A stretch of DNA of 64,000 nt, from NCBI GenBank assembly GCA_958450365.1, contig CAUEEP010000657.1, forward strand, positions 97,423 through 161,422, written 5' to 3'. Below the pieces are notes generated by a model, which worked only from the letters and a program-made list of their open reading frames with translations, searched no databases and was not told the DNA's origin. The stretch comes from Mesorhabditis belari. Its lineage: Eukaryota > Nematoda > Chromadorea > Rhabditida > Rhabditidae. Position 1 is the stretch's first letter, and every line of letters begins with the position of its first letter. Positions 49,001-59,818 of the stretch are shown piece after piece. The position numbers were made by a program, and so were the translations under genes.

Positions 49001-49037
49001 TAAGAGAAGAGCATTCGGACGAGTTCTCTTCCATCAT
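43002..49037 (-). CDS. SLC22-type organic ion transporter (MFS), 15 exons, 477 aa
   Basis: Exons on the minus strand, 5' to 3': 49037-48936, 48483-48400, 48358-48264, 47541-47438, 46893-46778, 46736-46670, 46300-46185, 46144-46051, 45534-45435, 44446-44375, 44332-44281, 44046-43940, 43893-43809, 43768-43664, 43136-43002. The total is 1434 nt, in frame. Twelve-helix major-facilitator transporters of this family move organic cations, anions or carnitine across the plasma membrane. Seen: TM1 IVLLVLTQLGYLPIAACLLV (about 35-54); a short loop with an NGT sequon ending EWDLAC (family EWDLVC); MFS motif GYIADTYGRRP after TM2; MESVRWLASKNR, in place of the usual PESPRWL, with both prolines lost; GRRPLVLLSLG; AELFPTAVRTMARAVCNIGGR; and C-terminal FLPETRNQPL. 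The first extracellular loop is shorter than in vertebrate members. The ATG follows a TTTTTTGCAG acceptor by 2 nt. Substrate not predictable. Confidence 0.93.
43140..45080. repeat. Repeats carrying SLC22 exon-14 fragments within SLC22 introns
   Basis: Units with AAATTTGGCCGATCTGGATGTCA, AATGGAAACGCATCC and GTTGTGATATCCAGATCTG recur in introns 14 and 9 (about 43,140-43,660 and 44,500-45,070). Pieces of the exon 14 end plus donor (GGTGCAGCGACACTGCC...ATCGGCC) recur at about 43,388-43,430, 44,746-44,790 and 45,030-45,070. The same units form the decayed block at 36.2-37.2 kb. Confidence 0.75.
45588..46020 (+). repeat. Exact 140-bp tandem repeat (SLC22 intron 8)
   Basis: GTGACATCCAGGAT at 45,588, 45,728, 45,868 and 46,008: three steps of exactly 140 bp, units almost identical, so recently amplified. 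Confidence 0.9.
46930..48010 (+). repeat. 142-bp and 141-bp repeat arrays (SLC22 introns 4 and 3)
   Basis: Array 1: CTGGATGTCAC at 46,956, 47,098, 47,240 and 47,382 (steps of 142), with GCTACAGTAAGACAGGATGT. The same family is at 63,470-63,850. Array 2: CTGGATATCAC at 47,692, 47,833 and 47,974 (steps of 141), with TTTGACTGAATATCTTTTAA. The two unit sequences look unrelated. Confidence 0.85.
48077..48161 (+). promoter_or_regulatory. Degenerate PSE-like site and SL1-like sequence
   Basis: GGTTTAATTACCCAAT at 48,146-48,161 (15 of the first 16 SL1 bases). GTGCGTACCTT at 48,077-48,087, 8 of 11 positions of the GTGCGTTCCAG form, ends 58 nt upstream. It lies in SLC22 intron 3, antisense to the gene. 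Confidence 0.35.
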
Positions 49038-49257
49038 TCCTGCAAAAAAGTAAAAGGATTTAGAATAAAATGATAAAAAAAGTGGGTAATTGATCGAATT
49101 TCGAAAAAGCTTAAAATTTTGATTTTAACGATTTCTGATTGACTCAAAACCCGTTGTGTCATCCAGGATTTGGTTTGGAAAGAAATGGAAACCGATTCGA
49201 GGCGATTAGTGCCGAATTTGGGTTGTGGGAACGCTCCTGAAAGCGCTGAGGGGTGAT

Positions 49258-50075
49258 CTCTGTGCGGCCACGTAATCGCTCGCCGTCTGGCACAAGGCCC
49301 TAGCGGATAGGGGAACGGGGGAAGGCTGAAACAGCTTTTCAGACCATCCTCTGTGCGGCCACGTAATCGATCGCCGTCTGGCACAAGGCCCTAGCGGATA
49401 GGGGAACGGGGGAAGGCTGAAACAGCTTTTCAGACCATCCTCTGTGCGGCCACGTAATCGATCGCCGTCTGGCACAAGGCCCTAGCGGATAGGGGAATGG
49501 GGGAAGTCGGGAAAGACTTTTCAGACCGTCCTCTGTGCGGCCACGTAATCGCTCGCTGTCTGGCACAAGGGGGGAAGGGATAGGGGAATGGGGGAAGTCG
49601 GGAAAGACTTTTCAGACCGTCCTCTGTGCGGCCACGTAATCGCTCGCTGTCTGGCACAAGGGGGAAGGGATAGGGGAATGGGGAAGTCGGGAAAGACTTT
49701 TCAGACCGTCCTCTGTGCGGCCACGTAATCGCTCGCTGTCTGGCACAAGGGGGGAAGGGATAGGGGAATGGGGGAAGTCGGGAAAGACTTTTCAGACCGT
49801 CCTCTGTGCGGCCACGTAATCGCTCGCTGTCTGGCACAAGGGGGGAAGGGATAGGGGAATGGGGGGAGTCCGGAAAGGCTTTTCAGACCGTCCTCTGTGC
49901 GGCCACGTAATCGCTCGCTGTCTGGCACAAGGGGGGAAGGGATAGGGGAATGGGGGGAGTCCGGAAAGGCTTTTCAGACCGTCCTCTGTGCGGCCACGTA
50001 ACCGCTCGCTGTCTGGCACAAGGCCCTGGTGGATAGGGGAATGGGGGGGAAGTCCGGAAAGGCTTTTCAGACCGT
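49258..50075 (+). repeat. 91-bp tandem repeat, nine copies, with a GC-rich 35-bp core
   Basis: Core TGTGCGGCCACGTAATCGCT followed by CGCCGTCTGGCACAAGG, then a G-rich spacer. The same core occurs reversed at about 62,407-62,441 and degenerate at about 892-920 and 20,110-20,150. The minus-strand open frames (MPDSERLRGRTEDG) are repeat artefacts, since each copy re-creates the same frame. Confidence 0.85.
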
Positions 50076-50079
50076 CCTT

Positions 50080-51240
50080 TCATCGACTAATTCATTCAGA
50101 TGCTACTTTCCGTTTGGCATTTCTGTGGGCATTGCGCTAGCCGACCAGAATCCTTAGAAAGCTTTGAAAGAGGCAAACTAGAAAACCAATAACGAAGTGA
50201 ATTTTAGCTATCTGGAGCGCACACCAAACAGTTCACAGCTCTGAATACTAACTTCTCAAAAAAAACCCAGCTCTCACTATCAGGAGAGTACAAGATTGGC
50301 ATCAACTATCCTACCAGATTGGTTCAAAATTTTTGAATTGGCCAAGAATGGGTTTTCTGGAGCGCACACTAATCACGAGGCTTTAACACATTCACAACGA
50401 AGCCATACGAAGCCATGCGACAATACGGCAGCCATAGCAGCGTCTCCAAACTCTTGGAACGCCTTGAAAGGGGCAAAAAGAAGAAAATGCTTTGAGAATC
50501 GGCGAGATTCTGGCTTTCTGGAAGGCACTTATTGCCATTCAGAAGATGTTTGCTTTAGTTTATCATTTCGGATCGAGTCACCCCATAATCTAGTCTGAAT
50601 ACCGATGTCTACCTATTCTAGGCTGAATATCCTATTCTAGATTGAATACCGTAATCCAGACAGTCTACACTGAATACCGTAATCTAGACTGAACACCCTA
50701 ATCTAGACTAAATCCTGATTTCCAAAAAAATAAAAAAATTTAAAATCTGATTTCCACAAATTCACGTGTGACATCCAACTAAGAAAATCCCAAAATTTCA
50801 AAAAAATTCTGATGATTTAAAGTAGAATTTTTGATGAGGCAAGGAATTTGACGGCCGGTCGATCGTCAAAATCGTCAAAAACTGGCTTAAGAAAACTCAT
50901 AGAAAGGGAAATTTTGAGGGGAAAATTGAGGCCAGCGGAATTTAAAGGAAAACGCGTAGATTGTGACCAAAAAAAAGAAACAGAATTGATCGTAAAAATA
51001 AAGAAAAATTCGGGAATTTCCCGTCATTTTCGTGACTTTTTTTTTGAATGCAAAAATCAGCAAACTCAAAGGAGAAAATGATAAGGGGAAATATGGGCGA
51101 TCGAGGGGAAAATAGATGAACAAAGGAAAGTCGAAAGATCAGGCTTTGAAAGGAAATTAGTTTTAACGAAAAGCTATTCAGATGAGAGTTTTGAAGTGCC
51201 CAATTTGCCCCATTTGGCCCAATTTGGCCCAATTTGGTCA
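50080..51240. other. Spacer without recognised gene
   Basis: Contains isolated CTGGAGCGCAC (about 50,213 and 50,359), CTGGAAGGCAC (about 50,518) and short TAGACTGAATACCGTAATC repeats (about 50,590-50,705). AT-rich, with no conserved open frame. Confidence 0.5.
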
Positions 51241-51249
51241 CTTCAATAT

Positions 51250-51760
51250 TGTAAAGTTTAGGAAATTTGTGATCGATTGTCGATTCTGGATGTCAGGACA
51301 GGGTTTGGCTAGAGAAAATCGACCAGAAACCCATTCTGGGGAAAGTGCAGAATGAGGCGAACGGGTTTGAAGGGTTTCTAAGCCAGCAACGGGTCCTGGG
51401 CTAACAATTTTTGGCCGATTGTCGATTCTGGAAGTCAGTACACGGTTTGACTAGAGAAAATCCACGAGAAACCTATTTTGAAAAAGTGCAACAAGGAGTA
51501 AACTCGTTCGACGTATTTCTAAGCCATCACTTGGTCCAAGATCAAAAATTTTTAGCTGATTGTCAATTCTGGATGTCACACTAGCGCTTGAGTAGGAAAA
51601 ATCCAAAAGAAACCAATTTTTTAAAAAGTACAAGAATCAGACAAAGGAGTTCGAGGTGTTTCTAAGCCAGCAACGGATCTTGGGCTAACAATTTGCGATC
51701 GATTATCAATTCTGGATGTCAGGACAGGTTTTGGATGAATAAAACACCAGCTAAACCTAA
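51250..51760 (+). repeat. 143-bp repeat array, partner of 56,100-56,640
   Basis: Four units with CGATTGTCGATTCTGGATGTCA and TTCTAAGCCAGCAACGG. The motif often lacks its last C (CTGGATGTCAGG). The block at 56,100-56,640 is a close duplicate. Confidence 0.8.
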
Positions 51761-51989
51761 AATTTTCAATCAAAAACAGCGAATCGATCGATTGGGGGTG
51801 AAGAAAAGAGAGAAATCGTGTTGCTGCCGAAATTTTCGAAAAACATTTTAAAGATTTAGTTTTTTTCAGCAGAAATCGACGATCTGGAGTGCACAAAAGG
51901 TTTTGGTCAAGAAAAAATCGGGACTCAAATCACGGGAAATTTTCGGAGTTTTTGTGTCGAGGAGCCTAAACGGTCCAAGTGCCGACTCG

Positions 51990-53345
51990 AAAATCAAAAT
52001 CAGCTCTAATCAAATTTCTATTAATCCAAACAGCTTCTGTGACATCCAGGATATACAAATTTTACAGAATCAAAGAAAGTTTTTGTTCGAAAAGTGACAA
52101 AATTGTCTCAAAATCGTCTGCTCGGTTTGGCCTCTTATAAACTCAGCCTCAATCGAATTTCTATTAATCCAAACAGCTTCTGTGACACCCAGGATATGCA
52201 AATTTTACAAAATCAAGAAACTTTTTTCTTGTGGAAGTACAAAAATTGACTCAAAATCGTCAGCTCGGTTTAGCCTTTTACAAAATCAGCCCCAATCAAA
52301 TTTCTATAAATGCAAACATCTTCTGTGACACCCAGGACGTGCAAATTTTCCTGTATCAAAGAAAGTTTTTGTTGGAAAAGTGAAAAAAATGACCCAAAAT
52401 CGTGCGCTCGGTTTGGTCGAAAAGGAAAGCTAAATTTAACGATGAAAAAGGCGCAAAAACACGGAAATTATCGATTTGTGGTGATGGGGAAAAGCATCTG
52501 GGACGCACAGCAGCTTTTGGTCAAGAAAAATCGGGGCTCTGAGAAATTCTGGATGTCGGGGATTTGAGCCTGACCGGATCGATCCAAGATTCGAGACGAG
52601 CTTGTTTTAGCGGGGTTTTTTCGGTCTTTGGATGGTTTTTTTTTGTTTTTTCCGAGGAATTGGGAAGCACACTTGGTAATGGGATGAAAATTGGATATGG
52701 AAAGATGTAAAATTTGAAAATGTTTTGGTAGAAGCTCCAGAATCGATGATCTTGAGCCAGCCCCGAACCACTTTTTCAGCTTTTGCCAAGAAAAATCGCG
52801 GAAATTATCGGAAATTTGGAGAATTATGGAAAAAAAGAAAAAGATTACGGAAAAAAAACCGCGAATCGATCGATTTGGGGTCAAGAAAAGAGAAAAACGA
52901 GTTGCTGCCGAAATTCTTGAAATGCCGTCGAAGATCTCGTTTCTTTTCTGCAAGAATGGACGATCTGGAACGCACAGCAACTTTTGGCCAAAAAAAATCG
53001 GAGCTCTGAGAAATTCTGGATGTCGGGCTTTTGAACCTGACCGGACCGATCCAAGTGCCCACTCGAAAATCAAAATCAAGTCGAATCAAATTTCTATCAA
53101 TCCAAACATCTTCTGTGACATCCAGGATATGCAAATTTTACAGAATGAAATGAAGTTTTTCTTGTGAGAGTGAAAAAATTGACTCAAAATCGTCTGCTCG
53201 GTTTAGCCTTTTACAAAACCAGCCCCAATCAAATTTCTATCAATGTAAATTTCTTCTATGACATCCAGGATATGCAAATTTTACAGAATGAAATGAAGTT
53301 TTTCTTGTGAAAGTGAAAAAATTGACTCAAAATCGTGCGCTCGGT
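51990..53345 (+). repeat. Repeat family D, blocks 1 and 2
   Basis: Units of about 143 bp: CAATCAAATTTCTATCAATG, GTGACATCCAGGATATGCAA, CTCAAAATCGTCTGCTCGGTTT. Blocks at about 51,990-52,420 and 53,070-53,345. Related blocks at 55,480-55,940 and 58,070-58,920. Confidence 0.85.
52588..53110 (+). repeat. 500-bp segmental duplicate, copy 1
   Basis: ATTCGAGACGAGCTTGTTTT through the CTGGATGTCGGG and family D start, about 95% identical by eye to 54,993-55,520. It contains GCACACTTG/CTGGAACGCAC motifs and spurious open frames on both strands. Confidence 0.8.
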
Positions 53346-53842
53346 TTGGTGAGATTTTTCGATTTATCAAAAGAGATTTATTTTGTGATTTCTAAGTGTT
53401 GTGCGTTCCAATATGACTAAAAAATTGATATTTATAAAATTTCAGAAATTTTTATAGTTTCTAGAGATCTGAAGTTGACAAGGGCTAATTGGAGATTCAG
53501 CAGGGAATCGGGAAAAGGGGATTTTCGATAAAATGACATGGATGTCTGGGAAATCAATGGCAAAAAAAAAATAACAAAAAAAATAATTGTTTCCTGTCAT
53601 TTCCCTTGGCAAAAAGTGCTTTTTGAGTTACGTAAAAAAATGCAATAATTGTTTTTTGAAAAAATCGTCATAGTGCAAGAATGGAAGGCTCAAAATACGT
53701 AGTGACATCCAACTTTTAGAAATCGAAACGAATTTTCCAGACATTTTGAAATCTCGAAGAAATTCGGCTTCAAAGTCTTGCCATTGCAAAGGCAAAATTT
53801 TAAAATGCAATTTTGCGGAAAATTTTTCATCGAAAGAATAGA

Positions 53843-53932
53843 GTGACATCCAGATTGCATAAAACAATTTGAATTTCTAGGAAATCAAAAATTCTAAACA
53901 CAATTTGCTTAGTCGGTTTAGTTACGTAATCG
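53843..53932 (+). promoter_or_regulatory. Candidate PSE plus SL-like sequence (single copy)
   Basis: GTGACATCCAG at 53,843-53,853, then a 61-nt AT-rich spacer, then GGTTTAGTTACGTAAT at 53,915. The spacer resembles neither families A-C nor the 25.8-kb site, making this an independent instance of the same spacing. Confidence 0.4.
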
Positions 53933-54159
53933 TGATTTCTCAAAAAAATCGCTTTTAGTGAGAAAAAGCCTCTCAAATACAAAGCCAATACAAAATGCCC
54001 TCAATAATTACAAAAAATAATTGAGGGGAAGTAATTTGAATCAAATTTTCCAAAGAATTGAGGCTATTTGGAAAAAGTGGGCGGGGCTTGGACTTCAGAA
54101 AAATGGGGCGGGCTCGAAAAACTCTAATTACAAAAAATTGGGAAAATTTTGAAAGCAAT

Positions 54160-54600
54160 TAATAGTGTGACATCCAGATATTAGAAATCGGTTTATATTT
54201 TTTGAGAAGCATGCCAGAAAACGAGCGTTTACGCGAGAACAAAGTACATGGTTTGATGGAAATCAAGAATAGCTCCAAATTTCACAGAAATATTTGTAAA
54301 CTCTTTTGTGACTTCCAGAACAGAAATAGGATTTAGAAAAAAGATAATTGGTGCTCCAGAAACGAGTGTTTACGCGAGAGCAAAGTACACGGTCCGATGA
54401 AAATCAAGAATAGCTCCAAATTGCATAAAAACCTTTCGAAACTTTCGTGTGACTTCCAGGACAGCAATAAGATTTAGAAAAAAGATAATTGGTGCGCCAG
54501 AAACGAGTGTTTACGCGAGAGCAAAGTACACGGTTTGATGGAAATCAAGAATAGCTCCAAATTTCACAAAAATATTCGAAAACTCTTTTGTGACTTCCAG
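54160..54600 (+). repeat. 141-bp array with GTGACTTCCAG and GCGTTTACGCGAGA..CAAAGTAC
   Basis: Motifs near 54,167, 54,308, 54,451 and 54,590 (steps about 141, 143, 139). Each unit has one arm of the palindromic TGTACTTTG element. A short GC-rich patch follows at 54,640-54,730 with no recognised exon. Confidence 0.8.
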
Positions 54601-54992
54601 GACAGACGAATAACAACTTCATTTTCAGAAACACAACTCGAAAAGGGTTTCCCGGCGCGGCGTCCCGATTCTCCCATTCTCGCTCGTTCCACCGGGGCCG
54701 ACTGTTTGTCCGCCCCGTTTTCTGCTCAAAATGTCAACAAATCTCCCGAGATAAACACTCACTTTTTTTCCAAAGAAAACCATCTTCAAATAAAAATGAT
54801 CCGAAAAGAAAGGGAAATGCTTAAAATTGAGGGATTTATTTCAAGAAAAACCCAGCTTGAAAAAGATTGGCTTTAAAAAATGAAAATCTTAGAGAAAAGT
54901 GGTAATTTTAAGCCAAAAATCGTTCAATCTGGTAGGCAACTTAGTGATCTTCAGCATTTAGAGACCAAATGATGGAATTTAAAAATTTCGAA

Positions 54993-55520
54993 AATGAAGA
55001 TTCGAGACGAGCTTGTTTTAGCGGGGTTTTTTCGGTCTCTGGATGGTTTTTTTTTGTTTTTTCCGAGGAATTGGGAAGCACACTTGAAAATGGGATAGAA
55101 ATTGGATATGGAAAGATATAAAATTTGAAAAAGTGTTGGTGAAAGCTCCAGAATCGATGATCTTGAGCCAGCCCCGAACCGCTTTTTCAGCTTTTGCCAA
55201 GAAAAATCGCGGAAATTATCGGAAATTTGGAGAATTATGGAAAAAAAGAAAAAGATTACGGAAAAAAAAACCGCGAATCGATCGATTTGGGGTCAAGAAA
55301 AGAGAAAAAACGAGTTGCTGCCGAAATTCTTGAAATGCAGTCGAAGATTTCGTTTCTTTTCTGCAAGAATGGACGATCTGGAACGCACAGCAGCTTTTGG
55401 TCAAGAAAAATCGGAGCTCTGAGAAATTCTGGATGTCGGGCTTTTGAGCCTGACCGGACCGATCCAAGTCCTCACTCGAAAATCAGAATCAACTCCAATC
55501 AAATTTCTATTAATGCAAAC
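54993..55520 (+). repeat. 500-bp segmental duplicate, copy 2
   Basis: Partner of 52,588-53,110, about 2.4 kb apart in direct orientation. Both copies end in family D repeats, so unequal exchange in those repeats is a simple origin. Confidence 0.8.
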
Positions 55521-57350
55521 ACCTTCTGTGACATCCAGGATATGCAAATTTTACAGAATCAAAGAAAGTTTTTGTTCGAAAAGTGACAAAATTGTCTCAA
55601 AATCGTCTGCTCGGTTTGGCCTCTTATAAACTCAGCCTCAATCGAATTTCTATCAATGCAAATTTCTTCTGTGACTCCCAGCATAAATAAATTTTACAAA
55701 ATCAACAAACTTTTTTGTTGGAAAAGTGAAAAAATTCACTCAAAATCGTCAGCTCGGTTCGCTATTTACAAAATCAGCCCCATTCAAATGTCTATTAATC
55801 CAAGCATCTTCTGTGACATCCAGGACGTGCAAATTTTCCTGTATCAAAGAAAGTTTTTGTTGGAAAAGTGAAAAAAATGACCCAAAATCGTGCGCTCGGT
55901 TTGGTCGAAAAGGAAAGCTAAATTTAACGATGAAAAAAGCACAGAAAACGAAAATTATGGATTTATAGTGATGGGGAAAAGGGAAATGAACGATCGGAGT
56001 GAAAGTCGAGAAATGGGAAAGATCGAAAAGTCGAGCCGATCAGCCGGCGATTAGAAAAAGAGGGAAACGGGAAAATCTCGGGATTGCGACCACAACCTGG
56101 CACAAATGTTTTGATTGTAATCAGATTTTTGATCGATTGTCGATTTCCTGACGACTCTGGATGTCAGGAGAGAGGTTTGGCTGGAGAAAATCGACGAGAA
56201 ACCCATTTTGGGAAAAGTGTAGAATGAGGCGAACGAGTTCGAGATGTTTCTAAGCCAGCAACAGATCCTGGGCTAACAATTTTTGACCGATTGTCGATTC
56301 TGGAAGTCAGTACACGGTTTGACTAGAGAAAATCCACGAGAAACCCATTTTGAAAAAGTGCAACAAGGAGTAAACTCGTTCGACGTATCTCCAAGCCATC
56401 ACTTGGTCCAAGATCAAAAATTTTTAGCCGATTGTCGATTCTGGATGTCACACTAGCGTTTGAGCGAAGAAAATTCAGAAGAAAGTCATTTCGAAAAAAA
56501 AATGTAACAATGAGACAAACGAGTCCGTGGCGTTTTTAAGCCAGCAATTGATCCAATCCAAAAAATTCGTGTTGGAGACTAAAATCTGGATGTCAGGACA
56601 GGATTTGGGTGAATAAATCTCCAGCTAAACCTAAAAATTTTCAAAGAAAAATTTCAGCTGAGTATGGGAAGATTCTGCGTCACTAATCCGTTTTCAGAAA
56701 AAAACTCGCATCTGTAAAATGAAAGCTGGATGGCACTGGAGGTTTAAAGAAAGGAATTCCCAGAATTTGAGCTCTATTTTCTAACTTCTCTACAGTAGTT
56801 TCTATAGAAACAGTCTGTCTACAGTAAGCCGCTTCCCGATTTCGTTTTCTAAACCGTTTTCCATTCCTAACAGAATTTAAATTAGTCAATAAACGGTTTT
56901 TTGGCTAATCTGGAAGGCACTAGGAATTTTCCAAAGCTTAGAAATTCAAAATTTGCATTTCAGCTATTCTACCGGACCGGTTCCTAAACCGTGCCCTTTT
57001 CCCTTTTCACCGTAATCCAGATCAGTCTGTTAACGGTTTTTTGGCTAATCTGGAAGGCACTAGGAATTTTCCAAAGCTTGAAACTTTAAAATTAGCAGTT
57101 TTATCCATTGGTTCCTAAACCGTGCCCTTTTCTCTTTCTGCCGTAATCCAAAGCAGTCTGTTAACGTTTTTTTGGCTAATCTGGAAGTCACTAGGGATTT
57201 TCCAAAGCTTAGAAATTCAAAATTTGCATTTCATCCATTCTACCGTACCGGTTCCTAAACCGTGCCCTTTCCCCTTTCCACCGTAATCCAAATCAGTCTA
57301 TTAACGGTTTTTTGGCGGTTCTGGAAGTCACTAGGGATATTCTCAAGTTC
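55480..57350 (+). repeat. Family D block 3, 143-bp block and 145-bp CTGGAAGGCACTAGG block
   Basis: Three different arrays in series: family D (55,480-55,940), the duplicate of the 51.3-kb array (56,100-56,640) and units with TTTTGGCTAATCTGGAAGGC and GGTTCCTAAACCGTGCCC (about 56,730-57,350; motifs near 56,910, 57,050, 57,191 and 57,321). Confidence 0.8.
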
Positions 57351-57383
57351 AGAAATTCAAAAAATGATAAAAAAATTTCAAAC

Positions 57384-57426
57384 CTTGACATTCCTCAGCG
57401 AGCACCTCTAGGGAATAGCGTTGCAT
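57384..57426 (-). CDS. Possible extra 5' exon of the SLC22 gene
   Basis: The minus strand reads ATG then QRYSLEVLAEECQ and a single G before a GTTTGA donor. This phase joins exactly to GA|ATGATGGAAGAG at 49,039, giving ...EECQGMMEENSSEC with an 8.3-kb intron. Codons are balanced and the exon lies outside obvious repeat units. Against it: the SLC22 exon 1 ATG already follows a good acceptor, the phase match has a one-in-three chance, and the upstream sequence (in frame NSIKPLTP) has a stop shortly before it. Confidence 0.3.
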
Positions 57427-57609
57427 CGGTGTCAAAGGCTTAATCGAATTTCTCAATCAAATAATTTTCCCATCGTTTCGAACGCCTAAAGTGACGTCCA
57501 GGATTGACGAAATTCAAGTTTAAAAAGAAAATCTAATTGTTAAAAAGAAAAAATTAAGTCAAAATCGCAAAGGGCAAGGCAAAATTGGTCAAAATCGTTT
57601 CTAAAATGG

Positions 57610-57792
57610 TCAAAATTCGCTAAAAAACTTCAAAATGCGGCCCAGGATGCCAAATTTTCGAGTGGAAAAAGTCGTAATTTCAGCTGTGAGCGGCATTGGG
57701 TCGATAAAGTCCATGAGCCTCTGACCGATCTCGGTTCTCCGCGAATTCTCCGATATTTCGGCGGAAAAGCCCTTTCCCTCATCCAAATTCAT
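57610..57792 (-). CDS. Unidentified 60-codon open frame, possible exon
   Basis: ATG follows CCCAG by one base. The frame reads MNLDEGKGFSAEISENSRRT, then EIGQRLMDFIDPMPLTAE and a less convincing tail overlapping repeat-like sequence. The composition is protein-like, but I do not recognise it and cannot define its 3' splice partner. Confidence 0.25.
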   Translation of the reverse strand: MNLDEGKGFSAEISENSRRTEIGQRLMDFIDPMPLTAEITTFSTRKFGILGRILKFFSEF

Positions 57793-58069
57793 CCATCCTG
57801 GGAATCACAGAGGCCAACGGGAAAAGAGAAAATTTAAAAAGAGCCATTTGGCGCCGAAACGAAAAACACCCAAAAATAGCTTTTTTTAAAAGATATTCAG
57901 CTAAAGAATGGGCAAAAATTAGTGGCCCGGTGGATACGTTTTCTCAAGTAAAAAAGAAAAAGGAAGCTAAAAAAGGGAAAGAACTCTCAAAACGCTTTAC
58001 GATTTTAGTGGTCAGTCCGCTTTTTGAGCGTCCCACTAAAGCAAAATCTCAATTTTCCATTTTTTTCCG

Positions 58070-58920
58070 TTTTTTACAAAATCAGCCCCAATCAAATTTT
58101 TATCAATGCAAATTTCTTCTGTGACATCCAGGATATGTAAATTTTATAGAATCAAGAAACTTTTTTGGTCGGAAAGTGACAAAATTGACCCAAAATCCTC
58201 GGCTCGTTTTAGCGTTCTCCAAAACCAACTCCAATCAAATTTCTATCAATGCAAACATCTTTTGTGACATCCAGGATATGCAAATTTCACAGATTCAAAT
58301 AAAGTTTTTCTTGTGAGAGTGGAAAAATTGACTCAAAATCGTCGGCTCAGTTTAGCCTTTGACAAAACCCACTCCAATCAAATTTCTATCAATGCAAATT
58401 TCTTCTGTGACATCCAGGATATGCAAATCTTACAGAATTAAATAAAGTTTTTCTGGTGAAAGTGGAAAAATTGATTCAAAATCGTCTACTCGGTTTGGCC
58501 CCTACAAAACCAACTCCAATCAAATTTCTATCAATGCAAATTTCTTCTATGACATCCAGGACGTGCAAATTTTCCAGTATCAAGGAAATTTTGCGTTCGA
58601 CATGTGATAAATTTATCTCAAAATCGTCGGCTTGGTTTGGCCTTTACAAAACCAACTCCAATCAAATTTCTATCAATGCAAACATCTTTTGTGACATCCA
58701 GGATATGCAAATTTTACGAAATCAAGAAACTTTTTTGTTGGAAAAGTGACAAAATTGGCTCAAAATGGTCTGCTCGATTTGGCCTCTTATAAAATCGACC
58801 CCAATCAAATTTCTATCAATGCAAATTTCTTCTGTGACATCCAGAATATGCAAATTTTACAGAATCAAGAAAGTTTTTAGTTCGAAAAGTGAAAAATTTG
58901 ACTCAAAATCGTGCGCTCGG
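58070..58920 (+). repeat. Repeat family D, block 4
   Basis: Six units with (G/A)TGACATCCAGGATATGCAA at 58,121, 58,264, 58,407, 58,549, 58,691 and 58,834: steps of 142-143 bp. Confidence 0.9.
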
Positions 58921-58989
58921 CTGGGTGAAAAGTAAAATTTTGCAAAACGAGCTTTCATTTCGCAATTTCTAAGTGTACTCTGCTCCAAT

Positions 58990-59560
58990 TTAGTTAAAAA
59001 AATTGATTTTTACAGTAATCATTAATCGGAAACCCTTCTGTAGAGCTCTGAGCCCTCTGAATCCTTTGTAGAGCGTCGGACCAATTTTTTTGAGCTGATT
59101 CTTTGATTGAGTAAAGCAAAAAATGTTCAGAGGCAGATTTTCAGTCAAAGCTTCTTTAGAGTGACTTCCAGATTGACAGATTTTAAAAGCTCGAGATCTG
59201 GAAGTGATTTTTTGAGCCGTTTTTTGCGGCAGACTTTTTCTGGCACTCGTGAAAGCCGTTTTCTTCGAATTTTCTTCTTTTGACCTAAAAGAAAAGCTAA
59301 TTTCTGTGCTTTTGCGCCTCTGTTTTGCCGGCTTTCGATTCCGTTTTGCCTTTTTGGTCGCCCGGCCAACCGAAAACGATTTGGCCATCAGAGAGAAAAT
59401 CGCTCTCGAATTTTCTCTCAACTAAATCTTCTTGTTTTCTTGTTTCTCGCTTTTTTATGACGTCATTTGATTCTGTGACATCCAGAATTGGCTTTGATTT
59501 CAATTTTTAAGCGATTAGCTGAATATTTTTGACATTTTTTGAGCTGAACTCAAATTTTAT
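58990..59560. other. Basic open frames of uncertain status
   Basis: On the minus strand, 59,297-59,503 contains FLSDGQIVFGWPGDQKGKTE and a following Lys/Arg-rich frame overlaps it. No family is recognised and no consistent splice chain was found. Confidence 0.2.
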
Positions 59561-59818
59561 TTATATCAATTGCCAAAAACGCAAAACAAGCTCCCTCTAA
59601 AAGCTGAATTCAATCGAGTGCCTTCCAGAATGGCCATTAGAATCAAAATTTCCGAAAAAACTTGCATTCTAGCCGATTTTTGGCGTCAAACTCTTTTCTC
59701 TCTTCACTTGGACGTTTTCAGATTAATCACTGGCTTTTGGACTTTAAATTTCTTCAATCTGGAATGCACTTTAATGAAATTTGCAAAAAAAAGCAAAAAA
59801 CGAACTTTTTGACAACTT

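Noticed and set aside
49034..50083. A nested series of 66-135 codon frames starting MPDSERLRGRTEDG or similar
   Set aside because: Each copy of the 91-bp repeat re-creates the same frame; no gene-like ends.
52468..53167. Overlapping frames up to 203 codons at 52.5-53.2 kb and copies at 55 kb
   Set aside because: Both strands are open over a duplicated AT-rich segment, with frames changed between the two copies by indels, which argues against coding constraint.
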